A stretch of 33,500 nt of DNA from CAYVFC01 sp964450715 (GTDB lineage Bacteria; Myxococcota_A; Polyangia; Polyangiales; JAFGIB01): positions 1 through 33,500 of the forward strand of contig CAYVFC010000091.1 in assembly GCA_964450715.1 (NCBI GenBank), in the 5' to 3' direction. Made by a program: the position numbers and the translations under genes. Under the pieces are notes generated by a model. The model did no database searches. It saw only the letters and a program-made list of their open reading frames with translations, and was not told where the DNA came from. Shown one piece after another: positions 1-7,904 of this stretch (position 1 is the first letter of the stretch; each line of letters begins with the position of its first letter).

Positions 1-2342
1 GCGGCGGACCGAACGAGGAGGTCCTCAAGCCCTACGAGAACCTGACCGGCATCCCCTACAAGCCGACCTCACCGAGCAAGCGCATAACCTTCAACCTGGA
101 GGGGGCCGACCTCACCGACCTGGTGCGCCTGATCTCGCAGCTGACCGGCAAGCGCTTCATCATGCCCAGCAAGCTGCGCAGCATCCAGGCCACCGTCTAC
201 GCGCCTACCAAGGTGACCGTGGCCGAGGCCTACCAGGCCTTCCTCTCCATCTTGGAGCTCAACGGAATGGCGCTGGTGCCCGCCGGACGCTACCTGAAGA
301 TCGTGGAGTCGGGCGGCGTAGAGAACAAGCCCGTCCGCCTGCAGACCGAAGAGGGCGGCGTGCCCTCGGGAGACACCTTTCTGACCCGGATGCAACGCAT
401 GCAGCACATCGCGGCCGAGGACGCCGCCGAGCTGTTGGGTCGCTTCAAGTCGGCGGACGGGAACATCACCGCCTACGCGCCGAGCAACATGCTCATCATC
501 ACCGACACCGGCACCAACATGAATCGGATGATGCGCATCCTGGGGGTGGTCGACGTGCCGCGCACCAGCGAGCACATCTGGGTGGAGCCGGTACACTACG
601 CCAACGCCAACGAGATGGCGCAGACCCTGAGCGAGATCTTCGAGCCGGTCGCCAAGAGCAAGTCCGGCAAGGCGAAGCCGGCCCCCAAGCGGCCGGTCGT
701 GAAGGGCAAGAAGGCGGCGTCCGGACCGGGCACGGTCGGCAACCGGCAGGGAGAATCGCGCATCACCAAGATCCTGGCGGACGAGAGGACCAACTCGCTG
801 GTCATCCTGGCCACCGAGCCGGCCTACCTGCGCATCCTGGAAATGCTCCGCTACCTGGACGTGCCCATGGAGGGCGAGGGGCGGATCCATGTGCACTACC
901 TGCAGCACAGCGACGCCGAGGAGATCGCCAGCACCCTCTCCAAGCTGGTGGGCACCAGTGCCGGAGGCAAAGGCAAGAAGGGCGCCAAGGACGGGGTCGA
1001 GATCTTCGAGGGCACCATCGCGCTGACCGCCCACAAGGCCAGCAACGCACTGGTCATCACCTCCTCGGCCCACGACTACGCGGCGCTCAGGCGCACCATC
1101 GACCGGCTGGACCGCAAGCGCAAGCAGGTCTTCATCGAGGCGGTGATCATGGAGCTGAACGTCGACCGCTCCAACGAGCTCGGGTTTCGCTTTCACGGCG
1201 GCGTGCCCAATTTCCCGGCCGACGGCGGGTTGACCGCCTTCGGTTTCAACCCGGGGCAGCCCGGCTCCTCGACCATCTGGGGGCTGGACAAGAACCCTGA
1301 AGTGCTGACAGGTATGGCCATCGGTATGCAGGGCGAGTCCATCGACACGGGCATACCCGGTTTCACCATACCGGCCTTCGGCGTGCTGATGAAGGCGTCC
1401 GCGGCCTCCGGGGATACGAACGTGCTGTCCACGCCCCATCTGATCGCCATGGACAACGTGGAGGCGGAGATCAGCGTGGGCGGCAACGTGCCGCTGCAAT
1501 CCTCCACCGTGGGGAACTACGGCAACCTGGGCAGCCTGGCCAGCATGGCCGGCGGCCAGTCGAACGCCGCCCAGGGGCTGAACGCGCTGGCCGGACTGGG
1601 CGGCTTTGGCGGCTCGGTGCCGCGGCAGGACGTGGGTACCACGGTCAAGATCACCCCGCACATCAACGAGAGCGATCAGATCCGCCTGGAGATCTCCGAG
1701 GAGATCTCCGAGGCCGGCAGCTTCAGCGAGTCCGGAAACCTCGGCGTGCGTTCCGTCAACCGGACCCGCGCCAAGACCGAGGTGGCGGTCAACGATCAAG
1801 AAACGGTGGTGATCGGCGGGCTGATGCGCGATTCGGTGGCCACCGGCCAGTCCAAGGTGCCGATCTTGGGCGACATCCCGCTGCTGGGGGTACTGTTTCG
1901 CCATAGCACCAAGACCAAGCAAAAGAAGAACCTGCTGCTGTTTTTGACGCCCTACATCATCCGCTCGCAGGAGGATCTCAGGGCCATCTACGACCGCAAG
2001 ATGCGCGAGCGGCAGGAGTTCCTCGACCGCTACTTCGTCTTCAGCAGCGACGACTACCAGCCGCCCATCGACTACTCGCGCACCCGCGGGCTGGTCAGCG
2101 AAATGCTGAACGAAATCGTCGCGCTGGACGAGCAGCGTCGGCTGATCGATGAGGCCAAGTCCAAGCCGCCGCCCGAGCACATTTACCGCAAGCCGGTAGG
2201 AGAGCTGGAAAGCGACGACGAGCTGGTCATCGAGAGTGACGAGGAGCCCGCCGCCGAGCCGGCCGCGCCGCAACCGGCGCTGCAGGGGCCGCAGATGCCC
2301 GTCCCACCACCCGAAAACCCCGAGCAGGAGCCGATCGAGTAG
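1..2342 (+). CDS. gspD: Type II secretion outer-membrane secretin GspD (5' end cut by window edge)
   Basis: GspD forms the outer-membrane channel of the type II secretion system. The frame is open from base 3, giving 779 visible residues. An N0-type segment (ITFNLEGADLTDLVRLIS) lies close to the edge, so little beyond the signal peptide and a linker is probably missing. A GTG at 123 is in frame but internal to N0 and is not the start. Ring-building N domains follow (around RITKILADERTNSLVIL and NALVITSSAHDY), then the secretin core with VPRQDVGTTVKI and the family signature VPILGDIPLLGVLFR near visible residues 619-633. A linker at about 220-240 is rich in Lys, Ala and Pro. The tail after LLLFLTPYIIRSQEDL is long, acidic and Pro-rich, ending near QEPIE; its role is unknown. 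gspE starts 30 bp downstream. The family call is firm. Confidence 0.96.
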   Translation, partial: GGPNEEVLKPYENLTGIPYKPTSPSKRITFNLEGADLTDLVRLISQLTGKRFIMPSKLRSIQATVYAPTKVTVAEAYQAFLSILELNGMALVPAGRYLKIVESGGVENKPVRLQTEEGGVPSGDTFLTRMQRMQHIAAEDAAELLGRFKSADGNITAYAPSNMLIITDTGTNMNRMMRILGVVDVPRTSEHIWVEPVHYANANEMAQTLSEIFEPVAKSKSGKAKPAPKRPVVKGKKAASGPGTVGNRQGESRITKILADERTNSLVILATEPAYLRILEMLRYLDVPMEGEGRIHVHYLQHSDAEEIASTLSKLVGTSAGGKGKKGAKDGVEIFEGTIALTAHKASNALVITSSAHDYAALRRTIDRLDRKRKQVFIEAVIMELNVDRSNELGFRFHGGVPNFPADGGLTAFGFNPGQPGSSTIWGLDKNPEVLTGMAIGMQGESIDTGIPGFTIPAFGVLMKASAASGDTNVLSTPHLIAMDNVEAEISVGGNVPLQSSTVGNYGNLGSLASMAGGQSNAAQGLNALAGLGGFGGSVPRQDVGTTVKITPHINESDQIRLEISEEISEAGSFSESGNLGVRSVNRTRAKTEVAVNDQETVVIGGLMRDSVATGQSKVPILGDIPLLGVLFRHSTKTKQKKNLLLFLTPYIIRSQEDLRAIYDRKMRERQEFLDRYFVFSSDDYQPPIDYSRTRGLVSEMLNEIVALDEQRRLIDEAKSKPPPEHIYRKPVGELESDDELVIESDEEPAAEPAAPQPALQGPQMPVPPPENPEQEPIE

Positions 2343-2372
2343 GTCACGGAAAGCCGAGGAGCGACCGCGATC

Positions 2373-4154
2373 ATGGAGGAGAGATACGTAGCTGAAATCT
2401 TGATGCGCAGAGGCATCCTGTCCGAGGAGACCCTGCAGAAGGCCGCCGGGATCGCCCGCGAGCGGGGAGCGCGGTTGCGCGACGTGCTGGTGGCCACCGC
2501 CATGACCGAGGAGAGCGTCCTGGTCCGGGCGCTGGCCGAGGAGCTGAGCCTGCCGGTGATCGACGAGATCAACCCGGACGCCATCCCCGCTGATCTGATC
2601 GAGCGGGTGCCTATCAACTTCGCCCGGCAGCACAAGCTCATGCCCGTCGCCCGGATCGGAGAGATCGTGCAGGTGGCCGTCGCGGACGTGATGGATCTGG
2701 CCCCGCTCGACGATCTGCGCGTGCTGCTCGGGAGCCCCTGCGAGGCGGTGGCCGCACCCACCACGGTCATCGAGGACGCCATCAACCGCGTGTACGAGCG
2801 CAAGGACGAGAACGCGCTGGCCGAGGCCCAGGGCGACGAGGAGGTGGAGCAGCTGCAGGACCTGATCGATATGACCGACGAGGCTCCGGTCATCCGCTGG
2901 GTCAACAACCTGTTCTACGAGGCGGTGCGACACCGGGCCTCGGATATCCACATCGAACCGGCGGACAACGAGGTCGCCGTCCGCTACCGGATCGACGGTA
3001 CGCTGTACAAGACGAAAACCGCCCACAAGGGCTTTCTGCAGTCGATCGTCAGCCGGGTGAAGATCGAGGCGGGGCTCAACATCGCGGAGAAGCGGCTGCC
3101 GCAGGACGGACGCATCACCAAGAAGATCAAGGGCAAGCTGGTGGACGTCCGCGTATCCACCATACCGACCTCGCGCGGCGAACGCATCGTGCTGCGCCTG
3201 CTCGACAAACAGCAGGCGCTGCTCGACCTGCCGGACCTGGGTTTCAGCGGAGACAAGCTGGGGCAGATGGAGCAGCTGATCGAGCGGCCCAACGGCATCA
3301 TCCTGGTCACCGGCCCCACCGGTTCGGGAAAGACCACCACGCTGTACGCCTGCCTGAGCAAGATCAACTCGCCGGAGCTGAACATCCTCACGGTCGAGGA
3401 CCCGGTAGAGTACGAGCTGCCCGGCATTTCCCAGATGCACGTGCGGCCCAAGATCGGGCTCAGCTTCGCCTCGGGGTTGCGGAGCTTTTTGCGGCAGGAC
3501 CCGGACGTGATCATGGTGGGCGAGATCCGCGACCACGAGACCGCCGAGATCGCCATCCACGCCTCGCTGACCGGCCACCTGGTTCTCTCTACTCTGCACA
3601 CCAACGACGCGGCCGGCGCCATCACCCGGATGGTGGAGATGGGGGTGCAGCCCTTTCTCATCTCCTCCTCGCTGATCGGGGTGCTGGCCCAGCGCCTGGT
3701 CCGGGTGCTCTGCACCGCCTGCCGCCAGCCCTACCTCCCCAGCGACGACGAGCTGCAGTCGCTGGAGCTCGACCCCGCCGATTTCGGGCCGGCTGGACCG
3801 CCGCCGCTGCCGGAACGCGTGAGCGAGGGCGGACGGCTGCAGCGGGCCGGCAATCCGTTCCTGGCCGGAGCCAGGGAGGAACGTCCGCCCCGTCCCTACT
3901 TCTTCCGGCAGGTCGGCTGCGAGGTCTGCACCGGTACCGGCTACTACGGGCGAACCGGCATCTACGAGCTGCTCACCGTGGACGAGTCCATCCGCCGCGA
4001 GATCGCGAATAGCAGCGACTCCAAGCAGATCGCGCGGGTGGCGCGCCGCAGCGGCATGCTGTCGCTGCGCGAGGACGGCGCGCGCCAGGTCATCGAGGGG
4101 ATCACCAGCATGGAAGAGGTGCTGGCGGCCACCCAGGCGGGCGAGGTGGAGTAG
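2373..4154 (+). CDS. gspE: Type II secretion assembly ATPase GspE
   Basis: Cytoplasmic hexameric ATPase that powers pseudopilus assembly through GspL and GspF. It is 593 residues, normal for the family. The start has a good ribosome site (GAGGAG about 13 bp upstream). Residues 1-150 look like the N-terminal MshEN/N1E-type domain. The core has the GspE signature RASDIHIEPADNEVAVRYRI, Walker A GPTGSGKTT at 314-322, an Asp-box region (ILTVEDPVEYELPGISQ), a Walker B-like stretch (RQDPDVIMVGEIRD) and the His box (LTGHLVLSTLHTND). A C-terminal zinc module has C447-x-x-C450 and C516-x-x-C519. The insert between the two CxxC pairs is longer than usual and Pro/Arg-rich. gspF begins 6 bp after the stop. 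Confidence 0.98.
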   Translation: MEERYVAEILMRRGILSEETLQKAAGIARERGARLRDVLVATAMTEESVLVRALAEELSLPVIDEINPDAIPADLIERVPINFARQHKLMPVARIGEIVQVAVADVMDLAPLDDLRVLLGSPCEAVAAPTTVIEDAINRVYERKDENALAEAQGDEEVEQLQDLIDMTDEAPVIRWVNNLFYEAVRHRASDIHIEPADNEVAVRYRIDGTLYKTKTAHKGFLQSIVSRVKIEAGLNIAEKRLPQDGRITKKIKGKLVDVRVSTIPTSRGERIVLRLLDKQQALLDLPDLGFSGDKLGQMEQLIERPNGIILVTGPTGSGKTTTLYACLSKINSPELNILTVEDPVEYELPGISQMHVRPKIGLSFASGLRSFLRQDPDVIMVGEIRDHETAEIAIHASLTGHLVLSTLHTNDAAGAITRMVEMGVQPFLISSSLIGVLAQRLVRVLCTACRQPYLPSDDELQSLELDPADFGPAGPPPLPERVSEGGRLQRAGNPFLAGAREERPPRPYFFRQVGCEVCTGTGYYGRTGIYELLTVDESIRREIANSSDSKQIARVARRSGMLSLREDGARQVIEGITSMEEVLAATQAGEVE

Positions 4155-4160
4155 CGAACT

Positions 4161-5387
4161 ATGGCCGTATTCGCATGGCAGGGCATCGACGCCAGGGGCA
4201 AGCCGGCCAAGGGCATAAGAGACGCGGAGAGCGCCCGGGCCCTGCGCGGCGCGCTGCGCAAGGAAGGCATCATGGCCACCTCCATCGAGGAGGAGGCGGC
4301 CGCCCGTAAGCGCGTCAGCCGCGAGATCGACTTCTCCCGCTATTTCCAGCGCGTATCCACCCTGGACATCGCTCTGGTCACCCGGCAGCTGGCCACCCTG
4401 CTGCGCGCGGGAGTTCCGCTGGTCGAGGCGCTCAGCGCCATCATCGAACAGCTGGAGAAGCCGCTGCTCAAGACCGCTTTCACCCAAACCCGCGACAAGG
4501 TCAACGAAGGCAGCAGCCTGGCCGACGCGCTCAAGGCGCACCCCAAGGTCTTTCCCGGCGTCTACGTCAACATGGTGGCGGCCGGCGAGGCCTCGGGGAT
4601 GCTCGACGGCGTGCTGGAGCGGCTGGCCGACTTCCTGGACAGCCAGGCCGATCTGAGGACCAAGGTGACCGGCGCGCTCATCTACCCGATGGTGCTGGCG
4701 GTGTTCGCCGCCTTCGTGGTGACCATCATCATGGTCTTCGTGGTGCCCAAGGTCACGGCCATCTTCGCCGATTTCGAGCGAGCGCTTCCCTGGTATACGC
4801 AGCTGCTGATCACGGCCAGCGACTTTATCACCGACTTCTGGTGGCTGCTGCTGGGGCTATTGGCCGGAGCGGGCTGGGGCCTGAAGCGCTTCCGCTCCAC
4901 GCCCGAGGGCAGGGAGAAGTGGGACCGCATGGTGCTCAGGCTGCCGCAGGTGGGAAAGCTGGTGGTGATGGTGGCGGTAGCACGCTTCTCCAGAACCCTG
5001 GCCACGCTGCTCGCCAGCGGAGTGCCGGTGCTGACGGCCCTGGACATCACCCGCAACGTGCTGGGCAACACCATCCTGATGAAAGCGGTGGAAGAAGCGC
5101 GCGAATCGATACGTGAGGGCGAGAGCATCGCCACCCCGCTCAAGAGAAGCGGGCAGTTTCCTCCCATCGTCACCCATATGATCGCGGTAGGCGAGCGCTC
5201 CGGCGAGCTGGAACGGATGCTCGAGCACGTGGCGGTAGCCTACGACAGCCAGGTGAGCGTGCGCATCGCGGCCATGACTCGCATCCTGGAACCGACCATG
5301 ATCATCATCATGGCCGCGGTGGTGGGCAGCATCGCCTTCTCGATGATGATGCCGCTGCTCAAGATCAACGAGTTCATCGGAGGATAG
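4161..5387 (+). CDS. gspF: Type II secretion inner-membrane platform protein GspF
   Basis: Polytopic inner-membrane protein that couples the GspE ATPase to pseudopilin insertion. It is 408 residues, the usual length. It begins with the family opening AVFAWQGIDARGKPAKG and has two T2SSF repeats: LVTRQLATLLRAGVPLVEAL near residues 72-91, and ARFSRTLATLLASGVPVLTAL in the second half. Membrane segments are visible at about 173-197, 226-244 and 378-400. The close spacing to gspE (6 bp) and the next gene (13 bp) supports one transcript. Confidence 0.97.
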   Translation: MAVFAWQGIDARGKPAKGIRDAESARALRGALRKEGIMATSIEEEAAARKRVSREIDFSRYFQRVSTLDIALVTRQLATLLRAGVPLVEALSAIIEQLEKPLLKTAFTQTRDKVNEGSSLADALKAHPKVFPGVYVNMVAAGEASGMLDGVLERLADFLDSQADLRTKVTGALIYPMVLAVFAAFVVTIIMVFVVPKVTAIFADFERALPWYTQLLITASDFITDFWWLLLGLLAGAGWGLKRFRSTPEGREKWDRMVLRLPQVGKLVVMVAVARFSRTLATLLASGVPVLTALDITRNVLGNTILMKAVEEARESIREGESIATPLKRSGQFPPIVTHMIAVGERSGELERMLEHVAVAYDSQVSVRIAAMTRILEPTMIIIMAAVVGSIAFSMMMPLLKINEFIGG

Positions 5388-5400
5388 GGTCCGGTGTCCG

Positions 5401-5829
5401 ATGGCCAGCAAGAAGATACAGCGAAGCGACGTGCTGCTACCCTGGGAGCAGAGGAGCGCCTGGCTGGCCGCGCTGGCCTCGGGGCGTCGCTGGCGGGCGG
5501 TCCTGCTGGCGTGTCTGGCGGCGGTCCTGCTGCTCGCCATCTACAGCGCGGCGCGGCGCCGGGAGCGTATCCGGCTGACGCGGGCGGCGATCGCCGAGGT
5601 ACAACGCGCGGTCGGGTTGTTCCGGGCCGAGATCGGGCGCTGCCCGCGTTCCACCGTGGAGCTGGTTCACCCTCCGCGCGCGCGGGCGCAGTACCTGACG
5701 GTGCTGCCGGACGACGGCTGGGGCCGGCAGCTGCTGGTGCGCTGTCCGGGGCCCGACGACGGCAGCGGCGGGCAGGTCATCTCGTCCGGCCCCAGCGGCT
5801 CCTTTCTGGTGGACGATAACATTTACTAA
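5401..5829 (+). CDS. GspG-like membrane protein without a prepilin cleavage motif
   Basis: A 142-residue protein between gspF and gspG. After about 30 basic and polar residues there is one membrane segment (AVLLACLAAVLLLAIYSA, about 34-51), then an amphipathic helix and a C-terminal part that tracks GspG: IGRCPRS, YLTVLPDDGWGRQLLVRCPG and a closing GPSGSFLVDDNIY that mirrors the GPDKQMGTDDDIY end of the next gene. It has two Cys in places comparable to those of that GspG, compatible with a disulfide. It lacks the G-[FM]-T-L-x-E site, so it is probably an uncleaved, membrane-anchored GspG relative. Its ribosome site is weak; the nearest GGAGG lies at the end of gspF, 17 bp upstream. A role in pseudopilus initiation or regulation is only a guess. 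Confidence 0.8.
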   Translation: MASKKIQRSDVLLPWEQRSAWLAALASGRRWRAVLLACLAAVLLLAIYSAARRRERIRLTRAAIAEVQRAVGLFRAEIGRCPRSTVELVHPPRARAQYLTVLPDDGWGRQLLVRCPGPDDGSGGQVISSGPSGSFLVDDNIY

Positions 5830-5860
5830 AAGCGCGAACGGACTACGGGAGGAGGTAGGA

Positions 5861-6268
5861 ATGAATGACGTGGTGAAAAATCGGAAACGGTCACCCGGCA
5901 GCCGGCGGTTGCGGCGCGCGCGCCGCAGGCAGGGCATGACCCTGGTGGAGATCATGGCCGTGCTGGTCATCATCGCCATGGTGGCCGGGGCGGTGGGCTT
6001 TGCCGTGCTGCCCACCATTCAGAAAGCCAGGATCAAGTCCACGCGTAACGACGCCAAGGCCATCACCTCGGCGGCCGTGCTCTACATGTCGGACACCGAC
6101 GGGTGCCCCACCGTGCAGGATCTGCTGGAGGAAAAGATCCTGGACAAGAACAAGAGCACCAAGGACGCCTGGGACAACGACTTCAGTATCGAGTGCGACG
6201 AGGACGGCCCGGTAGCCATATCGGCCGGGCCCGACAAGCAGATGGGCACGGACGACGATATCTACTGA
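5861..6268 (+). CDS. gspG: Major pseudopilin GspG
   Basis: Major subunit of the type II secretion pseudopilus, cut by prepilin peptidase and assembled in the inner membrane. It is 135 residues with a strong ribosome site (GGAGGAGGT) 5 bp before ATG. A 25-residue Arg-rich leader ends at G25; the mature protein starts M26-T-L-V-E30 with the Glu at +5, followed by a hydrophobic helix. The C-terminus GPDKQMGTDDDIY resembles the calcium-binding loop of GspG. A Cys pair (DGCPTV and IECDED) is present. The leader-coding DNA contains a perfect 18-bp palindrome (TGCGGCGCGCGCGCCGCA, 5910-5927). Confidence 0.95.
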   Translation: MNDVVKNRKRSPGSRRLRRARRRQGMTLVEIMAVLVIIAMVAGAVGFAVLPTIQKARIKSTRNDAKAITSAAVLYMSDTDGCPTVQDLLEEKILDKNKSTKDAWDNDFSIECDEDGPVAISAGPDKQMGTDDDIY

Positions 6269-6270
6269 AC

Positions 6271-7107
6271 GTGAACGCAGCGAGCGACAACCGCGGAAGG
6301 TACTGGCCGCGGGAGGGGGCAAGCCCCTCCCCTACGCCCTACGCCCTACGCTCTAAACAGCGTAACCACAGTCGGCGGGGGTTCACCATGCTCGAGGTCA
6401 TGGTGGTGATCGTCATCGTCGGCATCTCCCTGTCCATGGTGGGGGTGGGAGCCGGCACGCTGATGCGCTCGGAGCTGAAGTCTTCCTGCAACCGGATCAT
6501 CTCGGCGGCTCGTTATGCCTACAACCGGGCCGTGATCCACGGGACCACGGTGCGCGTGCGCTTCGAGCTGCCGGGCGAGACCTTTTCGCTGGAAGAGGCG
6601 CACGGCCAGGTCACTCTGGCGCGGGCCGACGACGAACGCAAACTGCCGAGCGATGAGGAGGGCGGCGAGCGCGGGGCGGACGTCGATCCCTGGGCGGCTG
6701 CCAAGGCCCGGCTCGGGGATACCTTCAAGGTGACGCTGGGCGCTTCGCCTTTCGGCCCCATCGGCGCGACCGGGGGCGAGGGCGAGGGCGAAGGAGAAGG
6801 AGAAGGCAAGCAAGCGGTCGGGGGCCGCTTTTCCAACATCAAGCTCGGCCGCAACATCCGCATCGTCAAGCTCATCGTCCCGCACGAGCCCTATCCGCGC
6901 GAGAGCGGTACCGGCGCTGTCTACTTCTTCCCGGGCGGGCAGACCGAGCACGCGGTGATCCAGCTGGCGCAGAGGGACGGCCGCATCTACTCGGTGGAGA
7001 TCCACCCGTTGACCGGGCGCGGCCGGGTCCATACCGCACCGTACGAGCCGGCGCTTCTGCTCGGCGACCCCGAGGAGATGGACAGGTCCGAGGTGGACGG
7101 GCCATGA
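6271..7107 (+). CDS. gspH: Minor pseudopilin GspH
   Basis: Minor pseudopilin of the secretion pseudopilus tip. The prepilin motif is RRG37|FTMLE42. The frame is open further upstream into gspG, but GTG 6271, two bases after the gspG stop, is the most likely start; it has no clear ribosome site, so the start is uncertain. This gives 278 residues with a long 37-residue leader and a mature part of about 241. A low-complexity insert (EGEGEGEGEG) is encoded by a 6-bp tandem repeat. The leader DNA holds a palindromic repeat and a 7-bp triplicate. The stop overlaps the gspI start (ATGA at 7104), which suggests translational coupling. Confidence 0.88.
   Translation: MNAASDNRGRYWPREGASPSPTPYALRSKQRNHSRRGFTMLEVMVVIVIVGISLSMVGVGAGTLMRSELKSSCNRIISAARYAYNRAVIHGTTVRVRFELPGETFSLEEAHGQVTLARADDERKLPSDEEGGERGADVDPWAAAKARLGDTFKVTLGASPFGPIGATGGEGEGEGEGEGKQAVGGRFSNIKLGRNIRIVKLIVPHEPYPRESGTGAVYFFPGGQTEHAVIQLAQRDGRIYSVEIHPLTGRGRVHTAPYEPALLLGDPEEMDRSEVDGP
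6311..6351. repeat. Palindromic repeat copy plus heptamer triplicate in gspH leader DNA
   Basis: Positions 6311-6335 form a palindrome-like unit (GGGAGGGGGC then AAGCCCCTCCCC then TAC) that matches the reverse complement of 7929-7953 at 24 of 25 bases. It runs directly into three exact tandem copies of CCTACGC at 6331-6351. The unit encodes GspH leader residues about 14-27, upstream of the cleavage site at residue 37. Confidence 0.85.
6775..6804 (+). repeat. Hexanucleotide tandem repeat inside gspH
   Basis: Five 6-bp units (GGCGAG, GGCGAG, GGCGAA, GGAGAA, GGAGAA) encode alternating Gly and Glu. Copy-number change would lengthen or shorten the protein without a frameshift. The repeat sits in a low-complexity loop of mature GspH. 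Confidence 0.9.
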
Positions 7108-7904
7108 GCAAGGTAACTGTTCGAGACGTATCGGCGTCCGAAACGACGACGGCCAATCCATCCCGAAAAACCGGCTTTCGTCCTCGGGCCGCCTCGTCAC
7201 GTACGTGGGTACGCTCCTCGGCGGCCCTGCGGGCGCGCTCGGTTTTTCGGGCGCCTTGGCCGCCGTATAGCCCCGGGCCTGAACACCGGCTGAGCAGGCG
7301 GACCGGAGCGTTCACGCTGCTGGAAGTCATGGCCGCGGTGCTGATCGCGGGCCTGATGCTGACCTCGCTCTATGCCAGCGAGGCGGGCTCTATCAAGATG
7401 AAGCAGCGGGCGATCAATATGAGCCTGGGTGCGCTGCTGGTGCGCTGCAAGATGGGAGAGATCGAGGAGCTGATCGCCGAGGAGGGGCTCCCGGCCGTGT
7501 TCGCCTCGGAGTCGGACGCCTGCTGCGCCGAGGCGGAGATCGAAGGCTTCCAGTGCGACTGGGAGATCAACCGCATCGTGCTTCCCGAGACCATGTTCAT
7601 GGGAGACGAGGAGGGGCAGGAGGATATGTTCTCCCAGCAGGGAACGCTGCCCGACACCACCGAGGTCGAGGATCCGACCGCCCTGCTCTCCGGCCCGGCC
7701 TCCGGCGAGATCGACGCGCTGGCGTCACAGGCCATGCAGTTCGTCTACCCCGTTCTCAAGCCCTCCATAGAGGAACAGATACGTCGGGTAACCATCGTCG
7801 TACGCTGGAGGGAGGGCGCGGCCGAGCGCTCCTTTAGCGTCAACCGCTACCTGGTGGCCGAGCAACCACCGCCGTTGCCGGAAGATGAGGAACAGCCGCA
7901 ATGA
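7104..7904 (+). CDS. gspI: Minor pseudopilin GspI
   Basis: Minor pseudopilin expected in the I-J-K tip complex. It is 266 residues from an ATG overlapping the gspH stop. The leader is very long: the prepilin motif is RTG68-A69-F70-T-L-L-E74. With Glu at +5 the cut would fall after A69, an allowed variant of the usual Gly; cutting after G68 would place Glu at +6. The mature part is about 197 residues and has a Cys-containing loop (DACCAEAEIEGFQCDW). Residues 17-53 of the leader are encoded by a long nested inverted repeat. The stop overlaps the gspJ start (ATGA at 7901). Confidence 0.88.
   Translation: MSKVTVRDVSASETTTANPSRKTGFRPRAASSRTWVRSSAALRARSVFRAPWPPYSPGPEHRLSRRTGAFTLLEVMAAVLIAGLMLTSLYASEAGSIKMKQRAINMSLGALLVRCKMGEIEELIAEEGLPAVFASESDACCAEAEIEGFQCDWEINRIVLPETMFMGDEEGQEDMFSQQGTLPDTTEVEDPTALLSGPASGEIDALASQAMQFVYPVLKPSIEEQIRRVTIVVRWREGAAERSFSVNRYLVAEQPPPLPEDEEQPQ
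7151..7261. repeat. 111-bp nested inverted repeat in gspI leader DNA
   Basis: Paired arms nest about a centre at 7206: GGCCAA 7151-7156 with TTGGCC 7256-7261; CCCGAAAAACCG 7162-7173 with CGGTTTTTCGGG 7240-7251; GGGCCGCC 7186-7193 with GGCGGCCC 7220-7227; and a perfect CACGTACGTG at 7198-7207. It encodes leader residues about 17-53 of GspI and looks like a MITE-like palindrome inserted in frame. Confidence 0.8.

Noticed and set aside
123..125. GTG 123 as start of gspD
   Set aside because: The upstream codons already encode the N0 domain, so the gene enters from beyond the window edge.
69..4541. 1490-codon open frame on the - strand across gspD, gspE and the start of gspF
   Set aside because: It is fully antisense to well-recognised secretion genes. 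Its His/Asp/Leu/Gly-rich composition has no family character and fits the mirror of GC-biased codon use.
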